Shown piece by piece: positions 26,733-39,342 of a stretch of DNA of 64,000 nt. This DNA is from Takashimella koratensis. Taxonomy: Eukaryota; Basidiomycota; Tremellomycetes; Trichosporonales; Tetragoniomycetaceae. Each line of letters begins with the position of its first letter. Position 1 is the first letter of the stretch. Under the pieces are notes generated by a model, which made no database searches, was not told the origin of the DNA, and saw only the letters and a program-made list of their open reading frames with translations. The stretch is taken from assembly GCA_003116875.1 (NCBI GenBank), contig BCKT01000009.1:930001-994000 (forward strand), in the 5' to 3' direction. The position numbers were made by a program, and so were the translations under genes.

Positions 26733-27340
26733 GCGCAGTAATCGAGTCATTCTCTCGTCAAGAGTCTCACTGAGAACGCCGGGGAACGATCGATTCAGCT
26801 GAGGGCTTGGGAAGGGAGAGGGGAATGAAGGTATCAATCAAGCATCATCAACTGTGCATGCTGCGGTGGGGGGAAAAGTCATGGCCAAGGGTCGTACAGT
26901 CAAAGTGTTTAGTTTTAAAAAGATTTCCGAGCATCCATAAAGCTCAAAAGTACAAAACATGAAGAATAAATCAAGTAAAGATGCAAATCAATCATGTCGA
27001 ACTCGATTGAGAGAGGGAGACGAGCATTGGTGTGAGATGTGTGAGATGTGTGAGATGTGTGAGATGTGTGAGTAATAATGTGGAAATTGGGAATTGTGAA
27101 GAAGCAGAGCTGGAGTCGAGAGATGTCGTCAAAAGTGTTCATCAAATGCTAAGACTATGGTTCAACGACAATCCTGTCATTCTACCGCTCTCACCACCTG
27201 TTCTCGTCTCGTCGCTAGATCATTCCCCCTTCTTCGCATCCTCACCAGCTTCTTCTCGCCCTTTTTCATCCATCAATCACCAAACTTTTTCCTTCGCCTT
27301 TCCATAGAACGTCACGTCGCTTCGTATCGATCTTCGCTCG
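26733..27340. other. Convergent intergenic region with a 10-bp tandem repeat
   Basis: About 600 bases between convergent gene ends, holding both 3' UTRs. A decamer of the type GTGTGAGATG is repeated about four times at 27030-27072. No gene recognised. Confidence 0.65.
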
Positions 27341-30023
27341 CTAAGCCGAAATCCTCCTCCTCGCTTCTTCCTCCCTCGTTCGGAAGAACGACAACTCTGC
27401 TTGTACTTTAGGATGCGTCCCCTTCCCTGGTCCCGAGACGAGCTCATGAATCACCACTTCGTATAAACTTGATAAGAAAGAGTGACGTTGAGTTGGATCT
27501 TTAATTTTCCCCGCTTGAGTTTGGGCGAGGCGGATGAGTTCAGTCCGAAGGCGGGACATACTGCAAGAGGGTCATAAAGGTCAGCATGAAATGTATCTCT
27601 TTTGGAGATGGTTGGATCTGGGAATGGAAGTTGAAGAAGAGAACGACCGAAAGTGGAGCAAGCGAGGTTTGCTCTTACTCACCTCGAAAACATCATCGCC
27701 TCCTCTGCCTCATCTGACAGCGCGACAACGCAACTAAACAGACCCGCATACCTCATGGCCACTTGACTGACCGCCCCATCTTTCACCCCTTTCCCAAACA
27801 CTCCACTTAGTCCTTTCCCTTCCGCCTCATCTGCAAGTTTCTTCAAACTCTCAACATGGGCGTCCATCTCTCTTCTGTACACTGGCCAGAGAGCGAGTTT
27901 CCATCCTGTGAGGTACGGAACGAGCGGGAGTGCGCCGCGGGATTCGGAAATGGATAGGAGTCGATCGTTTAGACGGATCAAAGTGAGTAAAGGGATAGCC
28001 GGTGGTGGAGTTGGAGTTAAGATCGATTGGAAGAATGAAGTGCAATAGTCCAAGGCAGGATCAAAGACTTCGTGCCAGATTCGCTCAGCATCTTTGAGAC
28101 CCGCGTCCGAGTCGGTGGAAGTGGTGTTGGAGAGACTACCGATTGGTCGTCGACGAGCAGCTCCGGCTCGGGACCGACCGGCGTCCGAGACTGCGTCGAG
28201 GTACGACATATTAGGTGAATCAACGGGTGTCGCTTCTCTCGATCGGGGTAGTAAAGAAGGTGTACCCCCTCCGCTCCCTCCAGGACCCACGGGAGACCGA
28301 GCACCCGAAGCAGCCGAAGCGGCCGATCCGACTCCGCTAGGCGCCCGAGCGAAGAACCGGACAATGAATGTGAATTCGGCAGAAGCGTTATCGACAAGCA
28401 CCAAAGCGAGGGATCGGAAGAGCGCTTCCACTGGGAGTTTCAGATCTTTGTCGTCCGCTTGGTACGCCAGAGTCACGAGCCCTGCGCCTCCTGCACTGGT
28501 CCCAATAGCACCGGAAGCACCGCCTATCCCGGCAGCCCCACCGCCTGTTCCGCCCCCACCGGCTCCATCCTCGCCTTCGTCCGGATCCAGCGAAGCGTAT
28601 TTTATCCGCTCGTACGCCTGCCTGATGCTCGGTGGCGCTCTATTCAATACCGCCTGTGCCGCTTCACTCGAGACCACCCCGATCAATTCCCCTTTCTCCG
28701 TTGTCCTAGCCTTGACCTGTCCCAAAGCTCTCGCGTACCTTCTAAAACCCGTTTCAAAGTAACTCCTCGCCGCGGAGACGTAACCTCTCTCCACTAGTTT
28801 CGCGTGCCGAGGACTCTGGCGTACAAGGAACCAGTAAAACGGTTTGTACTTGAGCAACAGAGATGTCTGGAGTACCGCGAGGTTGCTGCTCAGTCCCTTG
28901 GACGCGGATCGGAGCGGGCGGATAAGAGTGAGAAGGAAAGGAGGGAGTTGGTGAAGAACTCGAACGACAAGTGGTTCAAGGATATCGTCAAGATCGTGTG
29001 CGGCTCGAACGCGAGATCGGGATTTCGTAGCGAGAATCTTTTCCTCGAGTTGAGAGACGGCAGAAAGCCACAAGTCCGGGTTCTGAGAAGGTTGGGTGTC
29101 GCGGAGAGTTAAGACGAGTGAAGGGGGTAGCATGATGTCGCCCAACAATGCGTTGAGCGGGGGTACGATCGTCTTTATAGCGGGTAATAGAGAGGACGTG
29201 GTTGAAGGGTCGTAAGCGGGTCAAGTCAGCATTGTACACAGAGAGTCACTGATTGCTTTGAGATGAAAGACGACAATCTGATCCCACAAAGCCAACTTAC
29301 ACGCCGACCTTTGAGCTGTCGCTCAATATCGTCACTCTTCTGCTGCAGATCCGAGATCTGCCCAGAGACATCGCTGAGGTTCTCCTGGAACGTGGAGAGG
29401 TACGATGCGAGGTCACGCAAAAGTTCGTCGCTTGCCTGTATTCACGAATCCCACTCTGTCAGCTAGGCAATGTCTTGGATGGAGCAGAGTGAGTGGGAGG
29501 GGCTGCGGTAAGCGCGGTGGGTGTGAGAGAGAAAGACAAGACTTGCCTCGACAGATTGAGCGAGGTCAGAGTACTCTTTCTTCCGTCGAAGAACTGGATC
29601 AAAAATGTTAGTACCCTGTAGCCAATTTCAGGTATTCCAGGTCTGAGATAACTCACAGGCCTCGCGATCTGCGGTTTCCTCGGATTCGTCCAAGACGTCT
29701 ATTGGAGCAGCTGAAGAGGAGGTTCATCAGCACGATGTCTTCACCCAATCCCCCAATCCCCCGATTGTCAACCTCATCCCGAACCCCAACCTCATCCCTG
29801 GCTTTGTTGCCTTCCTTGCTCTCACTGCTCAAGGCCCAACACCAAGCGTGCTCCATCCAAATGGCCCCATCCTTCTCTCCATTCGACTTGGCTGTCATCA
29901 CGCACCTAGAGGTATCCGAGACGGCCCGGCGACACTACTCGCTCCATCCTGCCCACCATCTGGTACCGAGGCCGCCGAGGCCGCAGCCGGAGCCGGAGCC
30001 GGAGCTGTGACTGTCGAAGCCAT
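27341..30023 (-). CDS. VPS52: GARP complex subunit VPS52
   Basis: Vps52 subunit of the GARP tether, which captures endosome-derived vesicles at the trans-Golgi network. The start gives MASTVTAPAPAPA, a low-complexity lead. Spliced exons then give the coiled-coil core: FLRRKKEYSDLAQSVE, joined to ASDELLRDLASYLSTFQEN and DVSGQISDLQQKSDDIERQL, then GRRTIVPPLNALLGDIMLPPSL. The large exon (down to about 27685) carries the conserved LLKYKPFYWFLVRQ, YVSAARSYFETGFRRYARAL and the LPVEALFRSLALVLVDNASAEF block, with a Gly-rich insertion in the middle. The last exon encodes MSRLRTELIRLAQTQ and ends at 27341. The intron 29436-29546 begins GCAAGT, a GC-AG intron; it is the only in-frame option giving the conserved join. 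Identity is supported by order and spacing of Vps52-like blocks. Confidence 0.9.
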
Positions 30024-30314
30024 GCTGCGAGGTTGTACGATATGATGCAATGAGAGGATTGAGCCAACGATGAGACTTGGTGGACCGTGAACCTGGTATG
30101 GTACTGTACTGTAGGTTGTACCCGAAATTTGGTTCCGCTCTCCACGCGTCTGTCCTCTATCTTCCTGTCCACTTGCACTACACCGTCCTCGTCATCGACA
30201 CCACCAACCACCATTACCGCCCCATCCACCTCCTCATTGTCAACACCAACACCAATACTCCTATCGACATCAACTACAGTCCAAGTATACCCCGCTGATC
30301 AAGTCGTGTCCGGC
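30024..30314. promoter_or_regulatory. Divergent promoter, VPS52 / ChAPs gene
   Basis: Only 291 bases separate the two start codons, so both genes must share this regulatory space. An ACCACC/CAACACCAA-rich pyrimidine-poor strip leads into the ChAPs ATG. No specific factor site is claimed. Confidence 0.6.
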
Positions 30315-33300
30315 ATGTCCGAGCTCTTTAGAGATATCCCAGAGTTTGTCGAGGTACGTGACGAATCTCCGAGTTGGGCTATCGTCCTGTGCATACTATC
30401 TCTGTATCCACCCGTTCCCAGTGGCCCCGTATCCTCTTCACTGTATTGTTTGTCATGTCTCCAATTCGTCTGCTTGGCTTGCCTGACGCTCTGAGCAGAC
30501 AGATATCGGAGAATCGATCACGGCGCGAACAGAGACACTAGGTAAGTCAAGTCAAGGTTCAAGTCTCCACATTTATCACCTACACCTCTTCCATCTATTG
30601 CATGACCAGATATGCGCTCTGCCCCATTCCGACTAATATTAAACCTTTATTACTTGGCTAAGCATCCTATCTCACACCCAGCTTCGTTCCGTGAACTCGG
30701 TCCGCCTGATCTCTGTCACGTCGTCAAGTCGATCGGTGCCAAGACTCAACAACGAGATGTTGGATCTTACCATTACTGGTGAGCACCTGGTTTCTCCACT
30801 TCCATCTCTCCCTTCCTGTCTTTCTCCGCTCTCCCTTCCTGTCTTTCTCCGCTCCCTTCTCGTTCTCATTAATTGTCTCTGTCTCTGCTTCACAACTCTG
30901 GGATCGACCTGCTTTGGACCTTGTTACTGACGAACCGCCTTTAGCTCCGGTGTCGAAGCAAGCTCCTCAGCTTCCCTCGCAGCATACCTCAACTCTCTTC
31001 AATTCTCTGTCGAAGACTCGTCTGCATGGTTTAGCAAAGGTACCGGCTGGCGAGTTCGTACCGGGACCTACTGGTGCGTTTTCTCCCCACGCAGTCTGCC
31101 CGCTTCAGCTGCGTGACGATATGATATAATGTCAGAGTAAGCGCTGATAGAGATGATAGTTGTTTCAACGCTTTCTCGAGGGTTGATATTCGAGTCGATG
31201 TGAAGATTCCGGGAGGTGTCGATGCCTATGTCGTGGACCTCCGGGGTGACCGGTATGTCTACTCCCTCTTCCCTTATCACCTTCGTGTAGCTTGGCCGTA
31301 ATCTGGCACCAACCCCACCTTGCGTTGTAGTAGATGAAGAGACACCGCTGACTTGCTACAGACACGAAGCCACGCCCGAGCTATGGCAAGAGACCTACCT
31401 CTCCGCACTGCTGCGTTCGATTCGATACGCCGATGACGCCTCGTATCGGCTCGCGGGGTACCGCAAGCTTGACCCGATCACTACGCCCGATGCTGAGATT
31501 CGGTTCTTGAAAGCGGCCGAAGTGCTCTTCTTCAAAGGTGAGTCAGGAGCTTCCGCAACAGGCGAAGAACCCAAATGAACGAGGTCGAGAAGAGGAAGAG
31601 ACCATGCCGTGTAGTGTTTGGACGAGACTGACGAACTTGCAGGATGGCAGCTTGGATCCGATCCCGAGGTCCAGGTAGCTACAGTCGTCTCAAACCACTT
31701 GACCGCAGCGATTATCAAGTACTTTTCCGATTCGTTTAGGCTCGAGCGCGCCGCCAATTTGTTCGAACGAATGTACGCGAGGGAGCCTGAAGTTGCCGCG
31801 CTCCTTGCACAGTCGTACCTGGGTATGAGTAAGTCTTGGCCCGAGTCCAGCGCAATGATCCGCCGTGCTCGTGTCGTTTCCTGTAATCAAAGTCATTGCT
31901 GACCTTTCATGTAGACGAGGAGATCAAAGCCGTTCAAGTGATGCACGACGCCCTCGCGAAAAACCCTCAATCCTATCCTGTTCTCCACGCGCAATGCGAC
32001 TTCCTGCTCTCCAAGGGCAAACCCGAATGGGCCCGTCGAGTCGCTCAACAAGCCGTCGACTCGGCTCCCTCCGAGTTCCTCACTTGGGCGAAACTCACGG
32101 AATCCTGTATCGACCTGGGACAGTATGAGCAAGCGCTTTTGACACTCAATTCGTGTCCCATGTTCACGTATAATGAGAGGGACTTGCATCGGATGCCGAC
32201 TCCGGCAAAGACTCATTTACCTATTGTCAAATTTATTGCGGATTCGAATATCCTGGATGAGGATTCGGGAAGAGATCATGAGGTGGGTCAAAGGTTACGC
32301 GACTTGAAGGGATTTCAGGGCTTGGGAAGGGATGCTGACAATGTCCACATTTGATTGGGTACCAACACAGGCGGCCGACGTCGCGCTTCTTCGTTTGCCG
32401 GCACCAGGACTTCGAGGGACCTTTGCGCGGGCTTACTCCCTGCTCGCCTTCCTCGTCTCCAAGATCGGATGGGACGAGCTCCTCAAATCCCGATCGGCCG
32501 TTTTCGTGATGGAGGAAGAATACCGAGCGCAGAAGGCGTCTGGAGCAAAGGGTGGGAACGGGTCACTTGATGCGAGCGATAATGGGTCGGCGATCACGGT
32601 TCTCCATGAGCACCATGAGAATGGGAACGGTAATGGGCATGGGCAGGGGTATGAGGGTGTGAATGGGAGCGGAGAGGGTGAGGTGGATGCGGATGAGAAT
32701 GCGTCGACAAAAGCCATGAGGTCCCCGATCGTAGTGACCACGCCGGACCATGCGAACTCGGAAAGTGGGCCGGCGGGACCGAGTGCTAAAGGGGAAGGGG
32801 AAGGGTCAGAAGGGATCCCGACGATCCGGATCTCGAGCGAGTCCACGCGTGGAGGGGTCGCAGGTGCAGCGGCAGGGACGGGGAAAGAGAAAGTATCAAG
32901 TCACATGGAACCTCCGATCCTGGAGAAGCCGGAGACGGCACAGGCTGCGGAGGAAGGAAATGGGGAGACGACCGCAGCTGGGGGAATTGGAGCGACGGGA
33001 ACGGGAGTCACAGGGGACGAGGAGGAGGAGAAACCGTATATCGGATCGGCGTTCTCCAATAAAAGATTGTGCGAGCGGTGGCTTGGTAAGTGTGGAGTCG
33101 AGAAGGGCAACGATTAGACCAAGGGAGTGAAAGCTGACAAACTGGGTCTTTGGATTCGCAGACAACTTGTTCTTGTAAGTGGAGTGCAAAGCTGCTCGAG
33201 CAGCAGATAGCTGGGGGCGGCGCTGACGATTGGGTCGACCCGCTGTTTTACGATACGTTTGGTTGAATAGGGTGTTGTACGAGGTGAGTAGATCTTTTCA

Positions 33301-34205
33301 TCTTGAGTTCTCGAGATGATGATGGTGAAGGTTCGTGGACATTGAGCTGATCTGTTCACTGCAGGACTTGAGAGTTTACACAATTTGGAGAGCGGAAATC
33401 TCGCATTTCAAGACGCAACACATGTCGTATCGCAAAACAGGCACCGAGGTGAGTCTGACCCTTCAACGAACGACGGAAAAGAGACATCGGAGATGGCTGA
33501 GGGCGGACAAACGTGTTTGGGATCTATTAGCACAGGACAATGGCTAACTCTACTTGTCAGTGGGAGATCCTAGGCGAGCTCGCGCTTCGACTGCATCACA
33601 AAGAAGAAGCCAAAGACGCCTTCCAACGATGTCTGGATGCAAAGTTCTCCGCAAAGGCATTGTTACGTCTGCTCGAGATGTATGCGAACGAGGGCGATCT
33701 GCAGCGGACTTTGAACACAGCGATCAAGTTGACGACGTACCACCATCGGTAAGTTGAATTGATGAGGCAACGAGGGATGGAGCCTATGTTCGGGGAGCTG
33801 ATGAAAACGTTGCTGGTGATTCGATTTGATTGGGGGTATTTGATGTTGACGTTGGTTCAGGTGGTACATGACCGCGAGCTATCCGTCGATCATCGCGCAT
33901 TACTTGTACAAACTTGGCTTGGTCCATGGTCACGCCAAGATCCAGTACACGCTGTTGTCAATGGTGAGTGGTATGACGACTGGCCAACTTTACGTACTGT
34001 ACTCTTCAAGCGTGCAAGCTGGGCATTGTCGGCTAACACTCATTGTTCAGAACCTCCCCGTTGGTATCTTTGAGATCATGCAGGGGTACATGAAATATGC
34101 TCAGACTTTTGGGGTAAGTCTAGGTCCAACGATCTTGCTCAGAGACAGTGTGGACAGGAGAGCTGTGCTGATTGATTGCGACAGATTGAGGGATCCGAGT
34201 TCTAG
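30315..34205 (+). CDS. BCH1: ChAPs family protein (exomer cargo adaptor, Bch1/Bud7/Chs6 type)
   Basis: Chs5-Arf1-binding protein. In yeast, ChAPs with Chs5 form exomer, which carries chitin synthase III and other cargo from trans-Golgi to plasma membrane. It starts MSELFRDIPEFVE and is built from many small exons. Clear blocks: ASFRELGPPDLCHVVKS, SGVEASSSASLAAYLNSLQ, SSAWFSKGTGWRVRTY, CCFNAFSRVDIRVDVKIPGG and WQETYLSALLRSIRYADD. Then come TPR-like repeats (RAANLFERMYAREPEVAALLAQSYLGM, PVLHAQCDFLLSKGKPEWA) and the family hallmark ADVALLRLPAPGLRGTFARAY with FVMEEEYR. About 170 low-complexity residues (Gly/Glu/Ser/Thr) are inserted after it, then KPYIGSAFSNKRLCERWL resumes the conserved C-terminus, ending IEGSEF. 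Which yeast paralogue it matches best cannot be decided, so the symbol is approximate. It is divergent from VPS52. Confidence 0.93.
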
Positions 34206-34783
34206 ATGCCGCCACCGATTTGGGGACTGAAGAACGCAAGGAGCAAGAAAGAGGAAGAGGAAGAGGAAGGTGGATATGAAAAACAGAGATTACTTGCAAT
34301 GGTATCTGAACCAGCAGTTAGCAACGTAGACTCTGAATGACCCATCACGTATCGACGATTCTGAACATGCAACATGGCTATCTACGGCTTGGCGGCGGCG
34401 TCGATGACTGACATACTGTGACATGTTGTACTCGCTGTGCTGCCAAGCGACGAATATCCCTGCCATTTCCGCGGAAGGGCGGCTAAGCGGCTATGCAAAA
34501 CCTCTGCCTGGTCCGTCATCAACCGATTTCCCCGATAATCTTCCACCGGCCGGCCTCCACCGCTAGGTTTTCTCGGTCCCCATCCCCGTCAGTGTCGGCG
34601 TCCACTGCCTACTGCCGGTCAAACGGGGAACTCTGGGTTCGTGTATGGTTCTCGAGCACTGCCGCAGTGTTCAGGCGGGTATCTATTGATCATATACTCT
34701 TCCCCTTCTTTCACTCTCTCTCTCTCTCTTCCCCTTTGGACTTTATCACGCATCATCCCTTGCCTTTGCCCCCATCGTTCGCC
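34206..34783. other. Intergenic, ChAPs 3' end to Sde182-like gene
   Basis: About 580 bases: 3' UTR of the ChAPs gene and promoter of the next gene on the same strand. A TC-rich run at about 34710-34735 lies shortly before the start. No gene seen. Confidence 0.6.
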
Positions 34784-36949
34784 ATGTACGCCCGTCATCG
34801 CTTGTTTGTCCTAGTGAGTTATGGATCCTGCTCTCGCATCAAAACCAAACTCACCTACTTGGACTTTGTTAACCCTCTACTACCTCCCCTTGCCAGACTG
34901 ATATCGAGAACGAGCCCGATGACACTCAGAGCTTGGTACGTTCCCACTCCCTGGCCACTCTCCTTCCCCTCTTTACCCGCTCCGTACCAACCCTTGCAGG
35001 TCCGACTCCTTCTCTACTCGAACGAAATCGACATTGAAGGTCTGGTCGCTGTCAACTCTACCTGGATCCGTCACCGTGTCCATCCCGAAACCATCCACTC
35101 TGTCCTATCCGCTTACTCTACCGTCCGTCCCAACCTCTTGCGGATCAGCGACGCCTACCCGACTGCCGAGGCGTTGGCAGAGCTCGTTGGAGAGGGCGTG
35201 AGGGTGTATGGGATGGAGGGAGTGGGCGAGGGACACGATACTTCAGGGAGCGAGAAGTTGATCAACGCTGTGGATAGGAAAGATGACCAAGGGAGACCGT
35301 TGCATGTGGCCCTTTGGGGAGGCGCCAACTGCCTCGCCCAGGTAAGTAAAGAGCAGGGTGATGAAAAGGGTGTCGAGTCGGAACGCTGATATCGAATCAG
35401 GCGCTTTGGAAGGTTAGAAAGACAAGGTAAGAACACCTGGGGAGAGAAACGAGCCAACACTCTTCACTCTCTCTCCTGACCCCAGCGTATTTGGGCGAGC
35501 TAAAACCAAACTTAGGTCCCCTGAACAGGTCAAAGAGTTCATCGCCAAGATCCGCGTGTATGCCATCAGCGACCAGGTGAGTCTTGCAGAACAATGTTCT
35601 CCAGTGGACGGTAGTAGAACGGACATTGACTCTCGCCCGCCCTCCTACCCTTCCCTCCCTCCCTTCCAGGACGATGCGGGGCCATGGATCCGACGCAACT
35701 TCCCGACGATCCCTTTTGTCGTCTCTGTCCACGGCGAGAACTGCTACCTCAGTTCTACGTAAGTCTACGTCGTATCTCATCCTGGTTCCGTTCCATGACA
35801 TCTCCACTCACTCTACACTTCACGACGGACGGACTCACCTACCCCCTCATCCTCAAGCCCTTGCTGACGCTTGAGTACAGTTGGATCGGGTTCGCTAGCA
35901 ACGACATCAACGGGCTATCCGGGGCTCAGCCCGAGATGGTGAAAAACCCTTGGCTCAAGGAACATATCCAGCTTGGACCATTGGGTAGTATGTACCCCGA
36001 CGTCATGTACGGCATGGAGGGCGACACGCCGTCTTACCTCAATCTCATCCCTGTGAGTCCTTTGAACGACCTGAAAGAGTGCCTCTCTTCTTCTCTCCCT
36101 TGTTTCCTCCCCGTTATTCTTGTCATTGTGTTGACAAAGTACAGAACGGACTCAATGACCCTGAGCGACCCGACTTTGGGGGCTGGGGAGGACGTTATAA
36201 GAAGATCTTCGACCTCGAAGCAGAGCATTACCATGATACTCTTGACGAAGTGGCGAGTACCGTCGATGGGGCCATCAGGCTCAGTGCTGCCGCAACGATC
36301 TGGAGGTGGCGCGATACTGTCCAGTACGACTTCGCCAACCGCATGCAGTAGGTCTCGGGTTGTCTCCACACCGTCCCCGCTCATCCTTGCTTGCCAGAAC
36401 AAACAACAGCTGACTATTGTAGATGGACGATCGAACAGGACGCTAGCAAGCTAAAGTTCCCGCCTGTCGTCGTGGTCGACGGCGACAAGTCAGGTGATTT
36501 TATCGAGGTATCTGCCAAGTGTTCCGAGACGCTCGAGTTTGACGCGTCCGAGTCGACTTCTCCACATGGAGCTGAGGTCAGCTTCAAGTGGATTCAGTAC
36601 AAAGAGATTGACTCGATCATCACTATTGTGAGTAGAGTTTCACCCTCACGCCAGCTTTGTTCTCCTTTCAGGCTAGTCTTTCATCTCTTGACCTCGTCTT
36701 ATTCCGATGAGCGGTATTCTTTGCTTTGCTGACATACCATAGCCCCGGGACGTTCCTGACTTTGACATGCACGGAACCGAGAACTCGAGCAAGCTTAAGA
36801 TCACAATGCCTGCTAAGACTGTCAGCCCCCAAGGCCAGCAGATGTCGTTCGAGGACGGAAGGACGTACCATATTATCTTGGCAGTGACTAGCGCGGGCGA
36901 CCTGCCGTTGACTAGGTACCGACGGATTATGGTACATGTTACGCCTTAG
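34784..36949 (+). CDS. Nucleoside-hydrolase-like Sde182/DUF1593 domain protein
   Basis: Two-domain protein of the cellulose-binding Sde182/DUF1593 type. The N-terminal domain is a nucleoside-hydrolase fold with the metal-binding RLFVLTDIENEPDDTQS at residues about 6-22, then LLLYSNEIDIEGLVAVNS, PLHVALWGGANCLAQAL and RVYAISDQDDAGPWIRRNFP. The middle contains GGWGGRYKKIF and the C-terminus is a beta-sandwich-like domain (FDASESTSPHGAEVSFKW, YHIILAVTSAGDLPLTRYRRI) ending HVTP. First coding exons are small: 34784-34813 and 34897-34935. No signal peptide is visible from this ATG, since the catalytic motif begins within the first 12 residues. The true substrate is unknown; cellulose binding was reported for bacterial members and should not be assumed here. 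Confidence 0.88.
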
Positions 36950-37363
36950 ATACATCACTTGACGTGAGATTTGTACTGGGTTGGTTTCGATAAGTAGTTA
37001 GACCAATGGATACGATGATTTCTGGGTCACTTCCATCACGGGTCTGGTAATGGCGCAGCTGTAGAGAAAACTCATGTAGCATGCCTTGGTAAGCAGATGA
37101 GGAAGCCAGCTAGTAGAAGGGGATAAACAATATTCAGAGATTAGAAAGAGAGCGAGAATGGACTAGGTCAACGACGAAAAGACATTCTGCGGGAAATGGT
37201 ACACCAACATCAATCTTCTGTACTCTCTGTCTCGTTCTCTCAGACCCTCCGTCCCGACCGATCTTTTAGAAGACATTTCCCCAATCTCCTCTTCTTGACC
37301 TCTCGTCATCATCGTCTATCGTGGGTGTTGTCGTCGTGTGCGTTTCGTTGGCCCGTAGGTCGC
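36950..37363. other. Convergent intergenic region
   Basis: About 410 bases between the ends of the Sde182-like gene and APM1, holding both 3' UTRs. Nothing else recognised. Confidence 0.6.
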
Positions 37364-39342
37364 CTACAACGGCGCGATGATGGACGAGTTCTTCGAGTCT
37401 GAGATTGTCCGCAGCACGTAGTCGTCGCCACTGACACAGAGGTACCTGACCCAAGGCTATGACAAGGTTAGCGCTCGACCATGCAAATTGAGCATCGAGC
37501 AATTGGGGTGATCAAGGAGGTGAAGGGAGGAGTGAGGAAACCCACCAAAGCTTGGTATCCCGACTTTTCGACAATCTTGAGGTACCGAACCTGAATACCA
37601 GAGACGGTAAAGTATGGGATCTCAAACTTGACCGAGATCGGGGCGCGCTTGTCGATCTCCTCTGAAGTCGACGTCAGTATGTTTCACGTGGACATGGAAA
37701 GCAAAGGGTAATAGACCCGGACTCACCATTGCGGACACTCGGGAGACCAAAGTGTGCGCGCATGAGGTAGTCGCGACCACCTCCGAGCTGTTTGATCTTC
37801 CAGATGAACGCCGACTTCTCCGGCGCGTACACAACACTTCCGACCGATGCCTGCAAGGCGACATCAGCTACTCGTCATATAGAATTCTAGCTGTACACCC
37901 TACTCACGCGGAACTTTGGACTGTCTGCGTCATCGGGAACAGGTACGTAAATCTCAACGTTGTTTGCCGTGCTGCGCCGTTTGAACTGGCCTCGAACTTT
38001 AACCATGTACTCGACTCTCGATCCGCGGTAGTTCTCGACCGACGCTTCGACCCAGACGAGCGGCTTGATCGGGGTCGACAGGCGGTAGGACATGAGTTCA
38101 AACTCGCCATCGGGAGGGATGAACGAGATGGTTCGGTCGTTTTCGAATCGAGAGAGTCGGACACATTGATGGAACTTGACATCCTCCATCTCGATCGACT
38201 TGCCCCGCGCAGCTGTATCGAAGACTCATCAGCATTGATCAGGTGAAGAGTAAGAGATCTCAACTCACCTCGACCGGTAGACTCAAACATGACCTTGTCG
38301 TTGAGACCGAGTCGCAATTCGGGCATCCCCGAGAGGTAACACTTCATCTTGACGGCACCCAGAATCTCGGAACGAATAACGTTGCCTGACGCGTTGACGA
38401 GCAAGTTGACACTCTCAATGACATCGAGGAACACCTCGTTCTTTCGATACCGGATCCCTTCGGAACGCCACGAGACAGCGTTCGTGACCGCCATCGGAGG
38501 CCGGACCTGCACCTCGAGCTTGTGCGATTCTTGCGTGATGTACCTGTGGAAGGGTTGGTGCAAAAGTCGTGGGGAACCACATGATTGATGACTTACTCTT
38601 GAAGGATTTTGCTCTCGGTCGTTTGCGGGAAACCAAAGTCCATCATCTCATCCAACAGCTCGTAGATGATGACAAAGTTGTCACGGATCGACTCCTCCTC
38701 CACCTCTTTGAAGTACTCGGTGAGAACCTAGCGTGAGAGCGCAGATGAAATCGGTATCAGCTCTACTGCTCTCTCCCAGCTGCCGTAGCTACTCGACTTA
38801 CGGAGACTAGTCTGTGAAGGAATAAGATGATCTCTGCCGCGTTGCTATTCCGCTTCGAAAGCGCCAACACTGCTCGTTCCCACCGACACGTCATCCGTCA
38901 GCCTCTGAAGTCCTTCGGAGCAGAGCGGTGCAGATCCAACCACTCACAGTACAGGTTGTTGTGTCGGATATGCATGTAGTTGATCCCTTCGTCCGTGAAG
39001 CATGGCTGGACAGGGACGTTCTCTTCTTCCATGTCCAGGATAAGCGGGAGGAAACGGTCGACGTAGGAGGATGGGACATCATCGCGGTAGGATCGCTGGA
39101 TCAGGGACTAAGTAGGAAACACGACCGCATCAGCATCGAAGTTGACGTTTCTAGCAGCTACGATACCGGCCTCTCGCTGAAACGGATGCCTCTCCATCAT
39201 CCAGAATAGACATGTCTGCCCTCTAACCCACCTTGCCCTTGACGTCGAGGATCGCAACTGCACAGGGGTCAGCGGTCAACGATCGTCACTACGGGTGCGA
39301 ATCCCTTATCCGTGCGAATCTGCACTTACTCAAACTGGCCAT
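37364..39342 (-). CDS. APM1: AP-1 clathrin adaptor mu subunit
   Basis: Medium subunit of the AP-1 adaptor, which selects YxxPhi-type cargo for clathrin carriers between trans-Golgi and endosomes. The start is MASL with a 13-nt first coding exon (39342-39330), then IAILDVKGK, SLIQRSYRDDVPSSYVDRFLP, CFTDEGINYMHIRHNNLY and the longin-like domain (FLHRLVSVLTEYFKEVEEESIRDNFVIIYELLDEMMDFG). The mu-homology domain follows: AVSWRSEGIRYRKNEVFLDVIE, GMPELRLGLNDKVMFE, DVKFHQCVRLSRFENDRTISFIPPDGEFELMSYRL, and PWVRYLCVSGDDYVLRT before the end at SIIAPL. The final splice restores PWVRY, which fixes the stop at 37364-37366. AP-1 rather than AP-2 or AP-3 is chosen from the EEIDKRAPISVKFEIPYFTVSGIQVRYLKI-like C-terminal region, kept here as separate visible blocks. 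Confidence 0.94.

Noticed and set aside
30800..30860. Direct repeat TCCCTTCCTGTCTTTCTCCG in the ChAPs intron as a mobile-element footprint
   Set aside because: It is a simple short tandem pyrimidine repeat inside an intron, with no terminal inverted repeats or coding capacity.
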